Source: Chloroflexota bacterium (lineage in GTDB: Bacteria > Chloroflexota > Anaerolineae > Aggregatilineales > Phototrophicaceae). Taken from it: DNA of 64,000 bases. The position numbers and the translations under genes are program-made. The stretch covers positions 124,001-188,000 of the forward strand of contig JAIUNI010000001.1 in the NCBI GenBank assembly GCA_020161935.1. The letters are read 5' to 3'. Under the pieces are notes generated by a model. It searched no databases and was not told the origin of the DNA. It saw only the letters and a program-made list of their open reading frames with translations. Positions 42,128 through 51,702 of the stretch are shown in pieces (within the stretch, counting starts at the first letter, position 1; the number at the start of each line of letters is the position of its first letter).

Positions 42128-43291
42128 GCCCTTGAGTTTCCGCATCCGTTCGCCAGCTTCTTTCAGTGTAGCGTCACTCTTGCAAAAGGCAAACCGCGCC
42201 AGCTTCCCCGCGATGTAGCGGTGTTCTTCACAGTAGAACGGGGAGGGCGGGATACAGGCGACACCGATGTTCTTAATCAGGTGCTGCGTAAACGCCATAT
42301 CGTCGCCGTCGAACACATCCGAAAAGTCGCCCATCACGAAGTATGTGCCTTCCGGTACTTTCGCCTTAATCCCTGCGCCTGTCAGCGCCTCCATCATCAG
42401 GTCACGCTTCGTCGTGTACATCGCTTGCAGGTTTTCATAGTACGACCCATCAAGGTGCAGCGCATACCCGCCCGCGATCTGCGAAGCATGATGTACGGCA
42501 AATGTCACGAATTGGTGCGCGCGCATCGCTCCCGCCACAAGGTCAGGATGCCCGTAAACCCAGCCCAGCTTCCATCCGGTCGCGCTAAAACTCTTGCCGA
42601 AGCTGCCAATCGTCACCGTCCGCTCGAACATCCCCGGCAGCGTGGCAATCGGCACATGCTTCGCCGGTTCAAATACAAGGTGTTCATACACCTCGTCCGA
42701 AATAACGACCACATCATGCTCTTTACACAGGTCAGCCACCAGCGTCATTTCCTCGACGGTGAACACCCGCCCCGTTGGGTTCTGCGGCGAATTCCACAGG
42801 ATAGCCCGTGTCTTCGGCGTAAAAGCCTTCCGCAGTTCGTCAGGGTCAAGCGTCCATTCCGGTGGATGCAGCGGCACGAACACCGGCTTTGCCCCCGCCA
42901 TAATCAGGTTTGGCACATAGCTGTCGAAGTACGGCTCGATGACGATCACCTCATCACCGGGGTCAACCAACCCCAGAATTGATGAAAAAACCGCCTCCGT
43001 TGCCCCTGCGGTCGCCAGCACACCGCGATCAGGGTCAATGTCGAGGTTGTAAAAGCGGTTCGCGTGGTCTGCCACACCCTTGCGGATTTCAGCCGTGCCG
43101 TTCCCCGGCGGGTACTGGTTATGCAGCCCATCTGTCAGCGCCTTCACGCTCGCCTGAACGATGTCGCTCGGCGTGTCGAAGTCAGGGCGGCCTTGCCCTA
43201 AGTTGACCGCGTTGTGCTGCGCCGCCAATACGTTAATCTCGCTAAAAATCGTCGTCCCGAATGTCGATACGCGGTTGCTGAAGGTGGGCAT
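42125..43291 (-). CDS. Class I/II pyridoxal-phosphate aminotransferase
   Basis: A 388-residue fold-type I aminotransferase. It has the substrate segment NLGQGRPDFDTP, NSPQNPTGRVFT, VVISDEVYEHLVF, the PLP lysine in IGSFGKSFSATGWKLGW, and a C-terminal RFAFCKSDATL arginine region. It resembles the kynurenine/methionine aminotransferase (YbdL-like) group; the exact amino acid cannot be fixed. Its stop codon is formed by a dispersed repeat, so the last residues may differ from homologues. Confidence 0.9.
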   Translation of the reverse strand: MPTFSNRVSTFGTTIFSEINVLAAQHNAVNLGQGRPDFDTPSDIVQASVKALTDGLHNQYPPGNGTAEIRKGVADHANRFYNLDIDPDRGVLATAGATEAVFSSILGLVDPGDEVIVIEPYFDSYVPNLIMAGAKPVFVPLHPPEWTLDPDELRKAFTPKTRAILWNSPQNPTGRVFTVEEMTLVADLCKEHDVVVISDEVYEHLVFEPAKHVPIATLPGMFERTVTIGSFGKSFSATGWKLGWVYGHPDLVAGAMRAHQFVTFAVHHASQIAGGYALHLDGSYYENLQAMYTTKRDLMMEALTGAGIKAKVPEGTYFVMGDFSDVFDGDDMAFTQHLIKNIGVACIPPSPFYCEEHRYIAGKLARFAFCKSDATLKEAGERMRKLKG

Positions 43292-43539
43292 CTAACACTC
43301 TCTCCGCTGTTAAAAATATCCGGCTAACAATGCTCTGTCTTGATCGCTCCCTTCCCCTGTTACTACGGGCTGACGGTGGAGTGAGCCTGCGAACGTACCG
43401 TCGTGGGCTGGGGTTAGGGGTTTTCTCTGCGCCTCTGTGTTCTCTGTGCCTCGGTGGTAAATTCTCTGCCTTGAACTTGGCGTACTTGGCGACTTGGCGG
43501 TTCAATTGCATTCTCTCTGTGTTCTCTGTGCCTCGGTGG
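43292..43539. repeat. Dispersed repeat cluster
   Basis: No gene is supported. 43346-43424 is a palindromic element like that at 40216-40263 but with about 35 extra bases in the middle. 43432-43545 holds two copies of TTCTCTGTGCCTCGGTGGT, one on each side of CTTGGCGTACTTGGCGACTT (43476-43495). Confidence 0.75.
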
Positions 43540-44469
43540 TTAAATCTTTGTATTCGTATTCCCAGCCCGTTCTACAGCTTTCTTCGCCGCTTCAACCGCC
43601 TTCTTGCTGTGTTCATGCTCGAACTTTTCCAAATGTTCCCACTGGATGTTGAAGCCTTGCGTTGCCGTTTGCAGCCGCTTCCACAGCACTTGGTTCTTCA
43701 CCGGCTCGCCAGCCGCCGTTTTCCAACCGCGCTTCACCCAACCGGCTAGCCACTTGCTCATGCCGTTCGTCAAGTATTCGCTGTCGCTGTAAACCACCAT
43801 CGGCTGCGGAGAGTGTGCCAGTTCTTCCAGCACTCGCGCACATCCAACTAGAACCATTTGGTTGTCGGATGAGTTGGCCTCGCTACCCGCATACACTTTG
43901 ACTCCATCCGGTGTCTCCACCGTTACGCCCCAGCCGCCCATCTTCGCCGTGTAATCCATCGTCGAGTACACATAGAGCTTCACGTCAGCCTTCGCGTTGG
44001 CTTTTGGGGCAGGGGCAGACATCGGCGCGGCTTCAAATTGTTCACGCGCTGCTGTTGCTAACTCGTCCACGCGGTTGTTGTATTTGCTCGTCGCGTGGCC
44101 CTTTACCCAGTGCCATTTGATCGTGTGGTCTTCCAGCGCCTCATGCAGCGTTTCCCACAAATCTTGGTTTTGTACCGGCTGCTTGTTGGCCGTCAGCCAC
44201 CCGTTGCGAACCCAACCCGACATCCACTGGGTAATGCCGTTCTTCAAATATTGGCTGTCCGTGTGGAAGTCGATCTCACTGGCTTCTTCCAACGCTTGCA
44301 GCGCCATAATCGCCGCCATCAACTCCATGCGGTTGTTGGTCGTGTTCGGCTCGCGCCCGCTGATCTCGTCGATCTGCCCGTTTTCGATAATCAAAGCCGC
44401 CCAACCGCCCGCGCCGGGGTTCGGCTTCGCACCGCCATCGGAATAAATCGTCACTTGTGGTTTTGCCAT
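43540..44469 (-). CDS. Tandem RNase HI protein with degenerate second domain
   Basis: A 309-residue protein made of two RNase HI-like domains. Domain 1 (residues 1-145) has all four catalytic acids: Asp 11 (YSDGGAKPNPGAGGW), Glu 49 (NNRMELMAAI), Asp 71 (HTDSQYLKNGI) and Asp 135 (NNRVDELA). Domain 2 (~161-295) follows the same layout (MGGWGVTV, YSDSEYLTNGM, WVKRGWKTA) but keeps only the third acid; the others become Thr, Val and Val. Domain 1 should cut RNA in RNA-DNA hybrids; domain 2 probably helps bind the hybrid or dimerise (inference). Repeat-filled gaps lie on both sides. Confidence 0.92.
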   Translation of the reverse strand: MAKPQVTIYSDGGAKPNPGAGGWAALIIENGQIDEISGREPNTTNNRMELMAAIMALQALEEASEIDFHTDSQYLKNGITQWMSGWVRNGWLTANKQPVQNQDLWETLHEALEDHTIKWHWVKGHATSKYNNRVDELATAAREQFEAAPMSAPAPKANAKADVKLYVYSTMDYTAKMGGWGVTVETPDGVKVYAGSEANSSDNQMVLVGCARVLEELAHSPQPMVVYSDSEYLTNGMSKWLAGWVKRGWKTAAGEPVKNQVLWKRLQTATQGFNIQWEHLEKFEHEHSKKAVEAAKKAVERAGNTNTKI

Positions 44470-45043
44470 AATTGCCTATCTTGCCTACTCGGTCAAAAAC
44501 GTTTTACTAACCTAATCACACCAGATTCAAACCATTTTCAAATTGACGAATATGAAAATTTGTTCTATAATTGTACTTGTGTTTTCTCGGTATTATCTTG
44601 GTGATTTGGCGGTTAAATGTTGACCTTCTCTGCCTTTTCTCTGTGTTCTTTGTGCCTTTGTGGTAAAACGTGTTGCATTTGCTTTTGCATATTCGGCGAA
44701 ATCCTCCCTCACATCCGCTATGCAACTGCACAAATTGCACGGCGGCGGATTGAACCGAGCGAACCGCCGAAAAAATGTCATTTCAGCGCCGCGCTCCCTC
44801 ACTTCTGCCGCCACAAAATGACAACTCAGCGGCACTACGGGAGCTTCCCGCCTGTCATTTCGGCGGAAAATATGCAAAATGTGCAAAATCTGCAATTGTT
44901 ATACACCAATACTAAAACAACCGTCGAAATAACTTTATTGGGGAGAGACACATTTTCTCCCGTGCATTTGCTCCCTTCTACCTGAGGGAGAGGGGCTGGG
45001 GGTGAGGGCTTAAAGACCCTCCAAATGAGCCAACTGCCAAAAG
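44470..45043. other. 574 bp intergenic region filled with repeats
   Basis: No gene is supported. It contains a CTCTGTGTTCTTTGTGCC-type repeat (44596-44672), the second hairpin array (44683-44900) and a palindromic element with CTCCCTTCTACCTGAGGGAG (44971-45010). The first ~100 bases should hold the promoter of the RNase H gene. Confidence 0.75.
44683..44900. repeat. Hairpin-array repeat, copy 2 (inverted)
   Basis: Read as reverse complement it runs ATTTTCCGCCGAAATGACAG, GCGGGAAGCTCCCGTAGTG, CCGCTGAGTTGTCATTTTGT, GGCGGCAGAAGTGAG and so on, matching copy 1 (7764-7982) in order and spacing, including the edge AATTTGTGCAGTTGCATAGC against CGCAACTGCATAGC. Stems are kept while loops vary, suggesting that structure matters. 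Confidence 0.8.
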
Positions 45044-45760
45044 CTAATCGCTAACGGGCTTCCTATTCACATCCCCAATCGCGAACGGGTTAAAGTTTGT
45101 CCCAATATCGTAGTAATCTTCCTTCTCGACTTCTTTCAACCAGCTCACCACGCGGTAGGTAATCGGTGTGAACAAGACCTCAATACCCAGCTTGAACAAA
45201 TACGCGGAAACGATCAGACTCAACAACAAATCATTCGTAAATACGCCCCCGAACGCGATTAGGGTAAACACAATCGTGTCCACCAGTTCGCCCGCCACCG
45301 TTGAGCCAATCGTCCGCGCCCACAGGTGCTTACCCTGTGTCCAAATTTTCATCTTCGCCAGTACGTAGCTGTTGCTGAACTCACCTGCCAAAAACCCGGC
45401 TAAACTCGCGATGACAATCCGTGGGGTCTGCCCCAAAATCGTGTGGAAGCTGTCCTGAAAAGGCCAATCCCCCGCCGGTGTCGCTCCGTCCACCAACATC
45501 AACACAATTGCAGTCACGAATAACCAGAAGAAGCCTGTCCAAATCACGCGCCGGCTCGACTTATACCCATAAACCTCGGTCAGAATATCCCCGAATATGT
45601 ACGACAGGGGGAATAAAAATGTCCCGCCATCGAACGAAAACGGCCCGACTTGAATAATCTTGGTCGCCGCGATGTTCGAGATAATCAACACCGCCACCAA
45701 CGAAGCCGTGACCGTATCCAAATGCTTATATAATCTGCGGTTGCTCACCGAAGTGTTCAT
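45044..45760 (-). CDS. Queuosine precursor transporter (YhhQ/DUF165 family)
   Basis: A 238-residue membrane protein with about six helices. The family landmarks are SNIAATKIIQVGPFSFDGG, the segment FPLSYIFGDILTEVYGY, IASLAGFLAGEFSNSYVLAKMK and STVAGELVDTIVF. This family imports 7-cyano- or 7-aminomethyl-7-deazaguanine for queuosine tRNA modification. The open frame extends to 45865 through a terminator hairpin, but GGAGAG precedes the ATG at 45760, so the inner start is used. No queuosine synthesis genes are nearby and no preQ1 riboswitch was recognised. Confidence 0.9.
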   Translation of the reverse strand: MNTSVSNRRLYKHLDTVTASLVAVLIISNIAATKIIQVGPFSFDGGTFLFPLSYIFGDILTEVYGYKSSRRVIWTGFFWLFVTAIVLMLVDGATPAGDWPFQDSFHTILGQTPRIVIASLAGFLAGEFSNSYVLAKMKIWTQGKHLWARTIGSTVAGELVDTIVFTLIAFGGVFTNDLLLSLIVSAYLFKLGIEVLFTPITYRVVSWLKEVEKEDYYDIGTNFNPFAIGDVNRKPVSD

Positions 45761-45820
45761 TACTTGGCTCTCCGAAATCAAAAGGGTAGTCACTATTCTA
45801 TCGCGCTCCCAGAGAAACAA

Positions 45821-45849
45821 AATACCCGATCTACTACAGATCGGGTATT
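45821..45849 (-). terminator. Intrinsic terminator downstream of aconitase
   Basis: AATACCCGATC and GATCGGGTATT pair around a 7-base loop; on the minus strand TTTGTTTCTC follows. It lies between the aconitase stop and the transporter start, so it either ends the aconitase transcript or acts as an attenuator for the transporter. Confidence 0.85.
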
Positions 45850-45886
45850 CCATGAAACGGATCAATTAACCTTGAACCTGACTTTT

Positions 45887-45931
45887 CACGCCTCTCCCTC
45901 GCTTGCGGGGGAGAGGTTGGGTGAGGGGGTT
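45887..45931. repeat. Palindromic intergenic element
   Basis: CCTCTCCCTCGCTTGCGGGG then GAGAGGTTGGGTGAGGGGG, directly abutting the aconitase stop. It belongs to the same broad group as elements at 10678, 40216, 43346 and 44971. Confidence 0.7.
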
Positions 45932-48649
45932 TTATTGCCCGCGAATGAAGTTCCGCAGAACGGTGTGGAGAATACCGCCGTTCCGGTAGTATTCCAGTTC
46001 TACCGGCGTGTTGATCTTCGCAATCGCTTGGAACTCCTTGGACGTGCCATCTTCCGACGTAGCTCTAACGGTCAGTTCTTGCCCCGGTTGCAGGCTGTCG
46101 TCCAACCCAACAATCTCGTAGGTTTCGGTGCCGGTCAGCTTCAGGCTTTCCCAGCCTTCACCTTCCTTGAACACCAGCGGGAGAACGCCCATCATCACCA
46201 GATTGCTGCGGTGAATACGCTCGAAGCTCTTCGCGATAACCGCCTTTACGCCCAGCAGGTAAGTACCCTTGGCCGCCCAGTCACGGCTCGAACCCATACC
46301 GTAGTCCGCGCCCGCGAGGATAACCAACGGTGTGCCTTCCGCGATGTACTTCATCGAGGCTTCGTAGATGCTCATCACCTTGTCCGTGCCAAAGTGAACG
46401 GTGATACCGCCTTCGGTGCCGGGGACGAGGTTGTTACGCAGCCGGATGTTGGCGAATGTACCACGCATCATCACTTCATGGCTGCCGCGCCGTGTACCGT
46501 AGGTGTTGAAGTCTTTCTTCTCCACGCCGTTTTCCACGAGGTAGCGTCCCGCCGGGCTGTCGAGTGCGATGTCACCCGCTGGCGAGATGTGATCGGTGGT
46601 GATCGAGTCGCCGAACAAGCCCAGCACCCGCGCACCGGTCACCGGTTGAATGGGCGCGACTGCCGGTGACAGGTCAACGAAGAACGGAGGCTCTTGGATA
46701 TAGGTGGACTTTTTGCTCCACGTATAAACCGAGCCGCCGCTAGTCGGGATTTCGTTCCACATCACGTTGCCGGTATACACGTTCCCGTACTGCGACTTGA
46801 ACAGGTCAGGGGTGATCGTGTTTTGAACCGCTTCCATGATCTCGTCCTGCGAAGGCCAAATGTCCTTGAGGAACACCGCTTCACCGTCGCGGTCATGCCC
46901 GATGGGTTCATTCACGAGGTCGATGTCAACCGTACCCGCTAGAGCGTAGGCCACCACCAGCGGAGGAGAAGCCAGATAGTTGGCCTTCACCGAGGGGTTG
47001 ATACGCCCTTCAAAGTTACGGTTCCCGCTCAGTACCGCGCTCGCGACCAGATTGCTTTCCTTAATCGCGCTCGAAATGCGTTCCGGCAGAGGGCCGCTGT
47101 TACCGATACAGGTCGTGCAGCCATAGCCGACGGTATAGAAGCCCAACGCTTGCAGGTAAGGGGTCAGTTCGGCCTTATCCAGATATTCCGTCACCACGCG
47201 CGAACCGGGGGCGAGGCTGGTCTTGACGTAAGGCTTCACAGTCAAACCGCGTTCAACTGCCTTCTTTGCCACCAAACCCGCACCAATCATGACCGAAGGA
47301 TTGCTGGTATTCGTACAGCTTGTGATCGCCGCGATAACCACCACACCATGCCCGACTTCAACCGCGCTGCCGTTCTGTCCGATTTTCGCCGTGCGTTCAA
47401 TCGCCGACTCGTCGAGCGCGAACCCGCGCTTGTCAATCGGTGAGCGCAGACTTTGTTCGAAAGTTTCCTTCATGTCACGCAGCAGAACACGGTCTTGAGG
47501 GCGCTTCGGCCCGGCCATGCTCGGCTCAACCGTACTCAGATCAAGTTCCAGTGTATCCGTGAACACCGGATCAGGGGTATCGTCGGTACGGAACAAACTC
47601 TGTTCCTTGCTGTAGGCTTCAACCGTCTTGACCAGCGCCTCATCGCGTCCCGTGCGGCGCATATAGCTCAGGGTTTCGTCGTCAATCGGGAAGAAGCCCA
47701 TCGTCGCGCCGTATTCAGGAGCCATGTTGGCGATGGTCGCGCGGTCAGCCAGCGAGAGTTTGCTCAAGCCCGTTCCGAAGAATTCAACGAACTTATCAAC
47801 CACACCCTTCTTACGCAGCATCTGGGTGACGACCAGCACAAGGTCGGTCGCGGTCGCGCCTTCGCGCAGCTTGCCCGTCAGCTTGAAGCCGATCACTTCC
47901 GGCATCAGCATGTAAATCGGTTGGTTGAGCATCGCGGCTTCGGCCTCAATACCGCCCACGCCCCAACCCAGAACACCCAAGCCGTTAATCATCGTGGTGT
48001 GGCTGTCGGTACCGACCAACGAATCGGGCAGCAGAACCGTGCGGCCTTCGTCGTCGGTGTACATCTGCACGGCCTTCGCCAGATACTCAAGGTTCACTTG
48101 ATGCACGATACCGGTTGCCGGAGGCACGACCTTGAAGTTATCGAAGGCGTTCTGCCCCCAGCGCAGGAACTCGTAGCGTTCGCGGTTACGCTCGAATTCG
48201 AGGGTTGAGTTCGCCAGAATAGCGGTGGTCGAGCCGAAACGGTCAACCTGTACCGAGTGGTCAATCACCAGATCGACTGGAATAGTCGGGTTGATCTTCT
48301 TCGGTTCTTCATTCATGCGTACCATCGCACTCCGAAGTGCCGCCAGATCGACGAGGCACGCCACGCCCGTGAAGTCCTGCAAAATGACTCGCGCTGGCTT
48401 GAAAGGTATTTCAACCTGCTTGACAGCCTTGGCATCCCAGCTTGCAAGGTTATGAATGGCATCTTCAGTGACCTGAAAGTTATCAAGGTTACGCAGGGCA
48501 TTTTCCAGCAAGATCTTGATGCTAAAAGGCAGCTTGTCGACATGACCGATACCTTTTTCGGTCAGCTTGCTCAGGCGGTAGATCGTCGCCTCCCCATTAG
48601 CGGTTTTGAGTGTGCCGCGTGTTCCAAAAGTATCAAGTATTTTGCCCAT
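45932..48649 (-). CDS. acnA: Aconitate hydratase AcnA
   Basis: A 905-residue enzyme that interconverts citrate and isocitrate with a [4Fe-4S] cluster. The cluster cysteines are in [18 protein letters not shown] and [14 protein letters not shown]; also visible are [39 protein letters not shown] and the C-terminal swivel domain with [16 protein letters not shown]. The layout is that of the AcnA/IRP type. It is expressed from its own leader, divergent from a LysR gene, and has a terminator-like hairpin in that leader. Confidence 0.96.
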   Translation of the reverse strand: MGKILDTFGTRGTLKTANGEATIYRLSKLTEKGIGHVDKLPFSIKILLENALRNLDNFQVTEDAIHNLASWDAKAVKQVEIPFKPARVILQDFTGVACLVDLAALRSAMVRMNEEPKKINPTIPVDLVIDHSVQVDRFGSTTAILANSTLEFERNRERYEFLRWGQNAFDNFKVVPPATGIVHQVNLEYLAKAVQMYTDDEGRTVLLPDSLVGTDSHTTMINGLGVLGWGVGGIEAEAAMLNQPIYMLMPEVIGFKLTGKLREGATATDLVLVVTQMLRKKGVVDKFVEFFGTGLSKLSLADRATIANMAPEYGATMGFFPIDDETLSYMRRTGRDEALVKTVEAYSKEQSLFRTDDTPDPVFTDTLELDLSTVEPSMAGPKRPQDRVLLRDMKETFEQSLRSPIDKRGFALDESAIERTAKIGQNGSAVEVGHGVVVIAAITSCTNTSNPSVMIGAGLVAKKAVERGLTVKPYVKTSLAPGSRVVTEYLDKAELTPYLQALGFYTVGYGCTTCIGNSGPLPERISSAIKESNLVASAVLSGNRNFEGRINPSVKANYLASPPLVVAYALAGTVDIDLVNEPIGHDRDGEAVFLKDIWPSQDEIMEAVQNTITPDLFKSQYGNVYTGNVMWNEIPTSGGSVYTWSKKSTYIQEPPFFVDLSPAVAPIQPVTGARVLGLFGDSITTDHISPAGDIALDSPAGRYLVENGVEKKDFNTYGTRRGSHEVMMRGTFANIRLRNNLVPGTEGGITVHFGTDKVMSIYEASMKYIAEGTPLVILAGADYGMGSSRDWAAKGTYLLGVKAVIAKSFERIHRSNLVMMGVLPLVFKEGEGWESLKLTGTETYEIVGLDDSLQPGQELTVRATSEDGTSKEFQAIAKINTPVELEYYRNGGILHTVLRNFIRGQ

Positions 48650-48680
48650 TATGCGTCCTCTCTTGAATTGTCCGAATACA

Positions 48681-48703
48681 TAAAACCGGATGTCAGCATC
48701 CGG
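48681..48703 (-). promoter_or_regulatory. Terminator-like hairpin in the acnA leader
   Basis: On the minus strand CCGGATG, loop CTGA, CATCCGG is followed directly by TTTTA, 37 bases before the acnA start. No gene lies upstream on this strand, so it may attenuate acnA. No iron-responsive element or riboswitch class was recognised. Confidence 0.45.
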
Positions 48704-48916
48704 GACTTGGTACCAAATTGTTGCCAGCGAACCACAGTTATAGCGTGGACGGGGGATTCTTCATAATTCTACTCAAAACCATCTCATCATGTCAGTCTTA
48801 ATGAGTCTTAGCCGGAGTAAATTCATCTCAGAACGGCGGTAAATTCAGTTCAGTACTTGTGTTGTATCGTAAGCCTTTTTTAGTTATTATTCAAATGGAT
48901 GATTTTTATGAAATTC

Positions 48917-48931
48917 ATTGGCTTTGTCAAT
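48917..48931. promoter_or_regulatory. LysR-type binding box
   Basis: ATTG-GCTTTGT-CAAT, an exact T-N11-A type inverted repeat, 9 bases before the LysR start codon. The position suits autoregulation and possibly control of the divergent acnA. Confidence 0.6.
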
Positions 48932-48939
48932 AAATCCTC

Positions 48940-49824
48940 ATGCTTGATCTTCACCGGCTGCGTATTTTCGTCTATGTCGCGCGTTTAGGCAGCTTCACCC
49001 GGGCCGCCAGCCTCTTGAATATGACTCAACCCACCATCAGCCAGCAAATCGCCGCGCTTGAAGGGGTACTCGGTGTGCAGTTGATTGATCGGGATACACG
49101 CAAAATGCGTTTAACCCCTTCCGGTACGGTGTTGTATGATTACGGCGAACGGCTGCTCAATCTCGCCGATGAAGCGGTTGCTGCTGTGAAAAATGAAGCC
49201 GGATTAACCAAACAATTGTTGAAGCTCGGCGTAGGCCATACCCTAGCCACCTACATCCTCCCCGATTTACTCAGCCGCTATCGAACCCAATATGCCGATT
49301 ACCGTGTGCGTCTCTCGACCGGTAACACGGGCGAACTCCTATCGAAACTCAGCGCGGGCGACATCGACATTGCCTTAGTCGGCTCACCGGCTGAACATCC
49401 CGATATTCTAGTGACACCCTTTATGTACGATCAGGTCGTGGTCATCGTCAGCCCGCAGGATGAATGGGCAGGCTTGGTCAGTGTCACGCTCGGCCAAATT
49501 GCTAGCCGCGTCTTGCTAACCCGTGAACCGGGTTCCGCTCTCTATACGACCGTATCGCGCTTATTCGGTGATGAGTCCTTAGCGCAGGTGGAAACTATCT
49601 TACTCGGCGAAACCGAAGCCATTAAGCGCAGCGTCGAGCTGGGTTTGGGGGTTGCCCTCATTCAAAAAATCGCTGTCGAGCGTGAAGTCCAGCAGGGGAC
49701 ACTCCGCACCGTCGCCTTGTCGGGTGCCGATGATACCCGTACGTACCTCATCGCCGTTCGCAAACGCTATATCCCCGGTGATGCCGTTGCCGCTTTCATG
49801 AACCTACCACCCTTCAACCTGTAA
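48940..49824 (+). CDS. LysR-family transcriptional regulator
   Basis: A 294-residue regulator. The N-terminal helix-turn-helix is LRIFVYVARLGSFTRAASLL followed by NMTQPTISQQIAALE; the C-terminal part is a periplasmic-binding-like co-inducer domain (LKLGVGHTLATYILPDLL, DIDIALVGSP, GLGVALIQKIAVEREV). Divergence from acnA and the box in front of it suggest that it controls acnA, itself, or the downstream protease-like gene. The next gene begins 17 bases after its stop and is probably co-transcribed. The ligand is unknown. Confidence 0.9.
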   Translation: MLDLHRLRIFVYVARLGSFTRAASLLNMTQPTISQQIAALEGVLGVQLIDRDTRKMRLTPSGTVLYDYGERLLNLADEAVAAVKNEAGLTKQLLKLGVGHTLATYILPDLLSRYRTQYADYRVRLSTGNTGELLSKLSAGDIDIALVGSPAEHPDILVTPFMYDQVVVIVSPQDEWAGLVSVTLGQIASRVLLTREPGSALYTTVSRLFGDESLAQVETILLGETEAIKRSVELGLGVALIQKIAVEREVQQGTLRTVALSGADDTRTYLIAVRKRYIPGDAVAAFMNLPPFNL

Positions 49825-49841
49825 TATTCATTGGAGTCGCT

Positions 49842-51605
49842 ATGACTGACGATAATGCCTCAACTTATCATTTGCTGCGCCGCCTGCAAGAGCAAAATGA
49901 ATCCGATGCGCCTGTTGACATTGCTCAAAAGGCCGCGCGAACGTTCACCCTCCAGCCAGAAAACCAACCTGAACCGGGGCAGGGGTATGTCAACGTCAGC
50001 GTCTATCCGCAAGACCCGTTTGTCAGTGAACCCGCCATCCGTCAAATGACCGCCAGCTATATCAACCCCGGTTTGGTCAACGCCCGCTTTCAATTACGTG
50101 ATCTACTAGCCGCCGCTGCCCAACCGGACGAGCAGGGCAACTATCTCTTTTGGCCCGGTCAACCCCAGTTCGATCAGGTGAACAGCTTTTACTACGCCAC
50201 CTTCACCCTGCGAATGTATGAACGCTACGCGGGTCGGGTACTGCCGTGGTCTTTTCAGAAACCGCACTTGTTAATCGACCCCCATGCCGGAGTGGGCGGG
50301 AACGCTTATTACAGTGAACTAGATGAACTGCTGGGCTTCAATGGCTTTCAGGATGGCACAGACCTCATCCAATCCTCGCAAAGTGCGGACATTGTAAGCC
50401 ATGAAACCGCCCACGCCATTTTGGATGGAATGCGTGACTTTTATAACGAGTCCTTTGGCTTAGGCTCAAATGCTTTCCACGAAAGTTTTGGCGATATGAC
50501 AGCCGTCTTGGTTGCGCTCCATGATGACTCGTTGACTAAGCGCCTCTTGGAATGGACCAAAGGCGATCTTCGTATCGACAATTTCATCGCTTCGTTGGCT
50601 GAACAGGTGACCAACCGTTTGCAATACCGTGGCGAACCGCTTTCCGGTCGTACGGTTTACCTGCGGAACGCGCTCAATAAATTTACCGACATATCATTTG
50701 ACCAGCTTCCACCTTCTTCGCGTGAACCTGAACTCGAACTCTCGCGGGAGAAGCATAACTACTCACGCCTTTTCACAGGCGCGTTTTACGATATTTTGGC
50801 CGCCATTTACGAGCAGCACCGGCATGTCCCCGCCGACCGCATTGCGATCCATGCCAGCCGTGATGTTGTCGGTCACTTACTCACAATGGCGATTGAATTG
50901 GGGCCAGTTTGCGAATTAACCTTCGCGGATATGGCACGCGCTTTTCTAGCTGCCGATCATCTATTACACGGGGGTAAGTACACGGAAATCTTGATTGAGG
51001 TGTTCGACCGTCGCCTAATTTTACCCACCGCCGCCGCTCGTGACTTTTGTGCCAGTTTGTTGGCGCTGCCCAATTTGCGAGCGCCGGTTGAAATTAACTC
51101 ACCGAATGCCGCCACAGTCTACTTTGTCGATCAAGTCATGCCTGCATTAAATCTGTCTGCCGATGAAACGTTCACCCCGCTAGCCGCCTACCGCAACGCG
51201 AATGGGCAGGTCTTTATGACCTATGCCTCAACCCGCCGTGTAAACTTGATCGGTGACCAATACCTCTCCTATAACGGCTCCCATATTGATGTTTTTGGAG
51301 GGTTATCTCTCGCGTTTGATGCCATGGGTCGCTTACGCAGTTTGTGTTTGCGTCCGGTGAATGATGAGGATGTACGCCAGATTGAAATCTTAACTGCGGA
51401 TCTCATCCAGCGAGGGCAGGTTGCACCCTTAAGCGCCGAAACCGTGTTAAACGTGTCGCCAACACCGGCTGCTTTTGATGTCTCCCAAAACTTTGATCTC
51501 GACCTTCTGCTTAAGAACCCAATTATGATCGACAAACTGCCAGCGTATGTCTCCGATTTCTTGGGATATCTGATGGCATGGGTTAGTCGTCACATCAAAC
51601 GCTGA
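49842..51605 (+). CDS. Cytoplasmic thermolysin-like (gluzincin) protein
   Basis: A 587-residue protein with a thermolysin-type zinc site: His 187, Glu 188 and His 191 in VSHETAHAILDG, and the third ligand Glu 214 in NAFHESFGDMTAVLV. The spacing and the ESFGD motif resemble peptidase families M4/M36. There is no signal peptide or propeptide of the M4 type, which is odd since M4 enzymes are normally secreted. The C-terminal ~200 residues match nothing recognised. It could be an internal peptidase or a non-proteolytic metalloprotein. It follows the LysR gene by 17 bases. Confidence 0.75.
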   Translation: MTDDNASTYHLLRRLQEQNESDAPVDIAQKAARTFTLQPENQPEPGQGYVNVSVYPQDPFVSEPAIRQMTASYINPGLVNARFQLRDLLAAAAQPDEQGNYLFWPGQPQFDQVNSFYYATFTLRMYERYAGRVLPWSFQKPHLLIDPHAGVGGNAYYSELDELLGFNGFQDGTDLIQSSQSADIVSHETAHAILDGMRDFYNESFGLGSNAFHESFGDMTAVLVALHDDSLTKRLLEWTKGDLRIDNFIASLAEQVTNRLQYRGEPLSGRTVYLRNALNKFTDISFDQLPPSSREPELELSREKHNYSRLFTGAFYDILAAIYEQHRHVPADRIAIHASRDVVGHLLTMAIELGPVCELTFADMARAFLAADHLLHGGKYTEILIEVFDRRLILPTAAARDFCASLLALPNLRAPVEINSPNAATVYFVDQVMPALNLSADETFTPLAAYRNANGQVFMTYASTRRVNLIGDQYLSYNGSHIDVFGGLSLAFDAMGRLRSLCLRPVNDEDVRQIEILTADLIQRGQVAPLSAETVLNVSPTPAAFDVSQNFDLDLLLKNPIMIDKLPAYVSDFLGYLMAWVSRHIKR

Positions 51606-51702
51606 GAGATCGCGAAGAAACCGTTGCACTTTACGCCGCACCAAGTAGACTTATGAATTCAGAATGCTTTAGGATGCTAGTCTTCGTAAGAAAGAGGAAA
51701 AA

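Larger units (their letters stand above)
48650..48939. other. Divergent region between acnA and the LysR gene
   Basis: This 290 bp space contains the acnA leader hairpin (48686-48703), the promoters for both genes and a LysR-type box (48917-48931). No small gene was supported. Confidence 0.5.

Noticed and set aside
42083..42982. A 299-codon frame on the plus strand
   Set aside because: It is antisense to the aminotransferase gene and starts in a terminator and repeat.
45761..45865. A preQ1 riboswitch before the queuosine precursor transporter
   Set aside because: The hairpin there is a plain terminator after aconitase; the A-rich tail and pseudoknot pairing of preQ1-I were not found.
45764..46669. 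A 301-codon frame on the plus strand
   Set aside because: It crosses a terminator and a palindromic repeat and is antisense to acnA.
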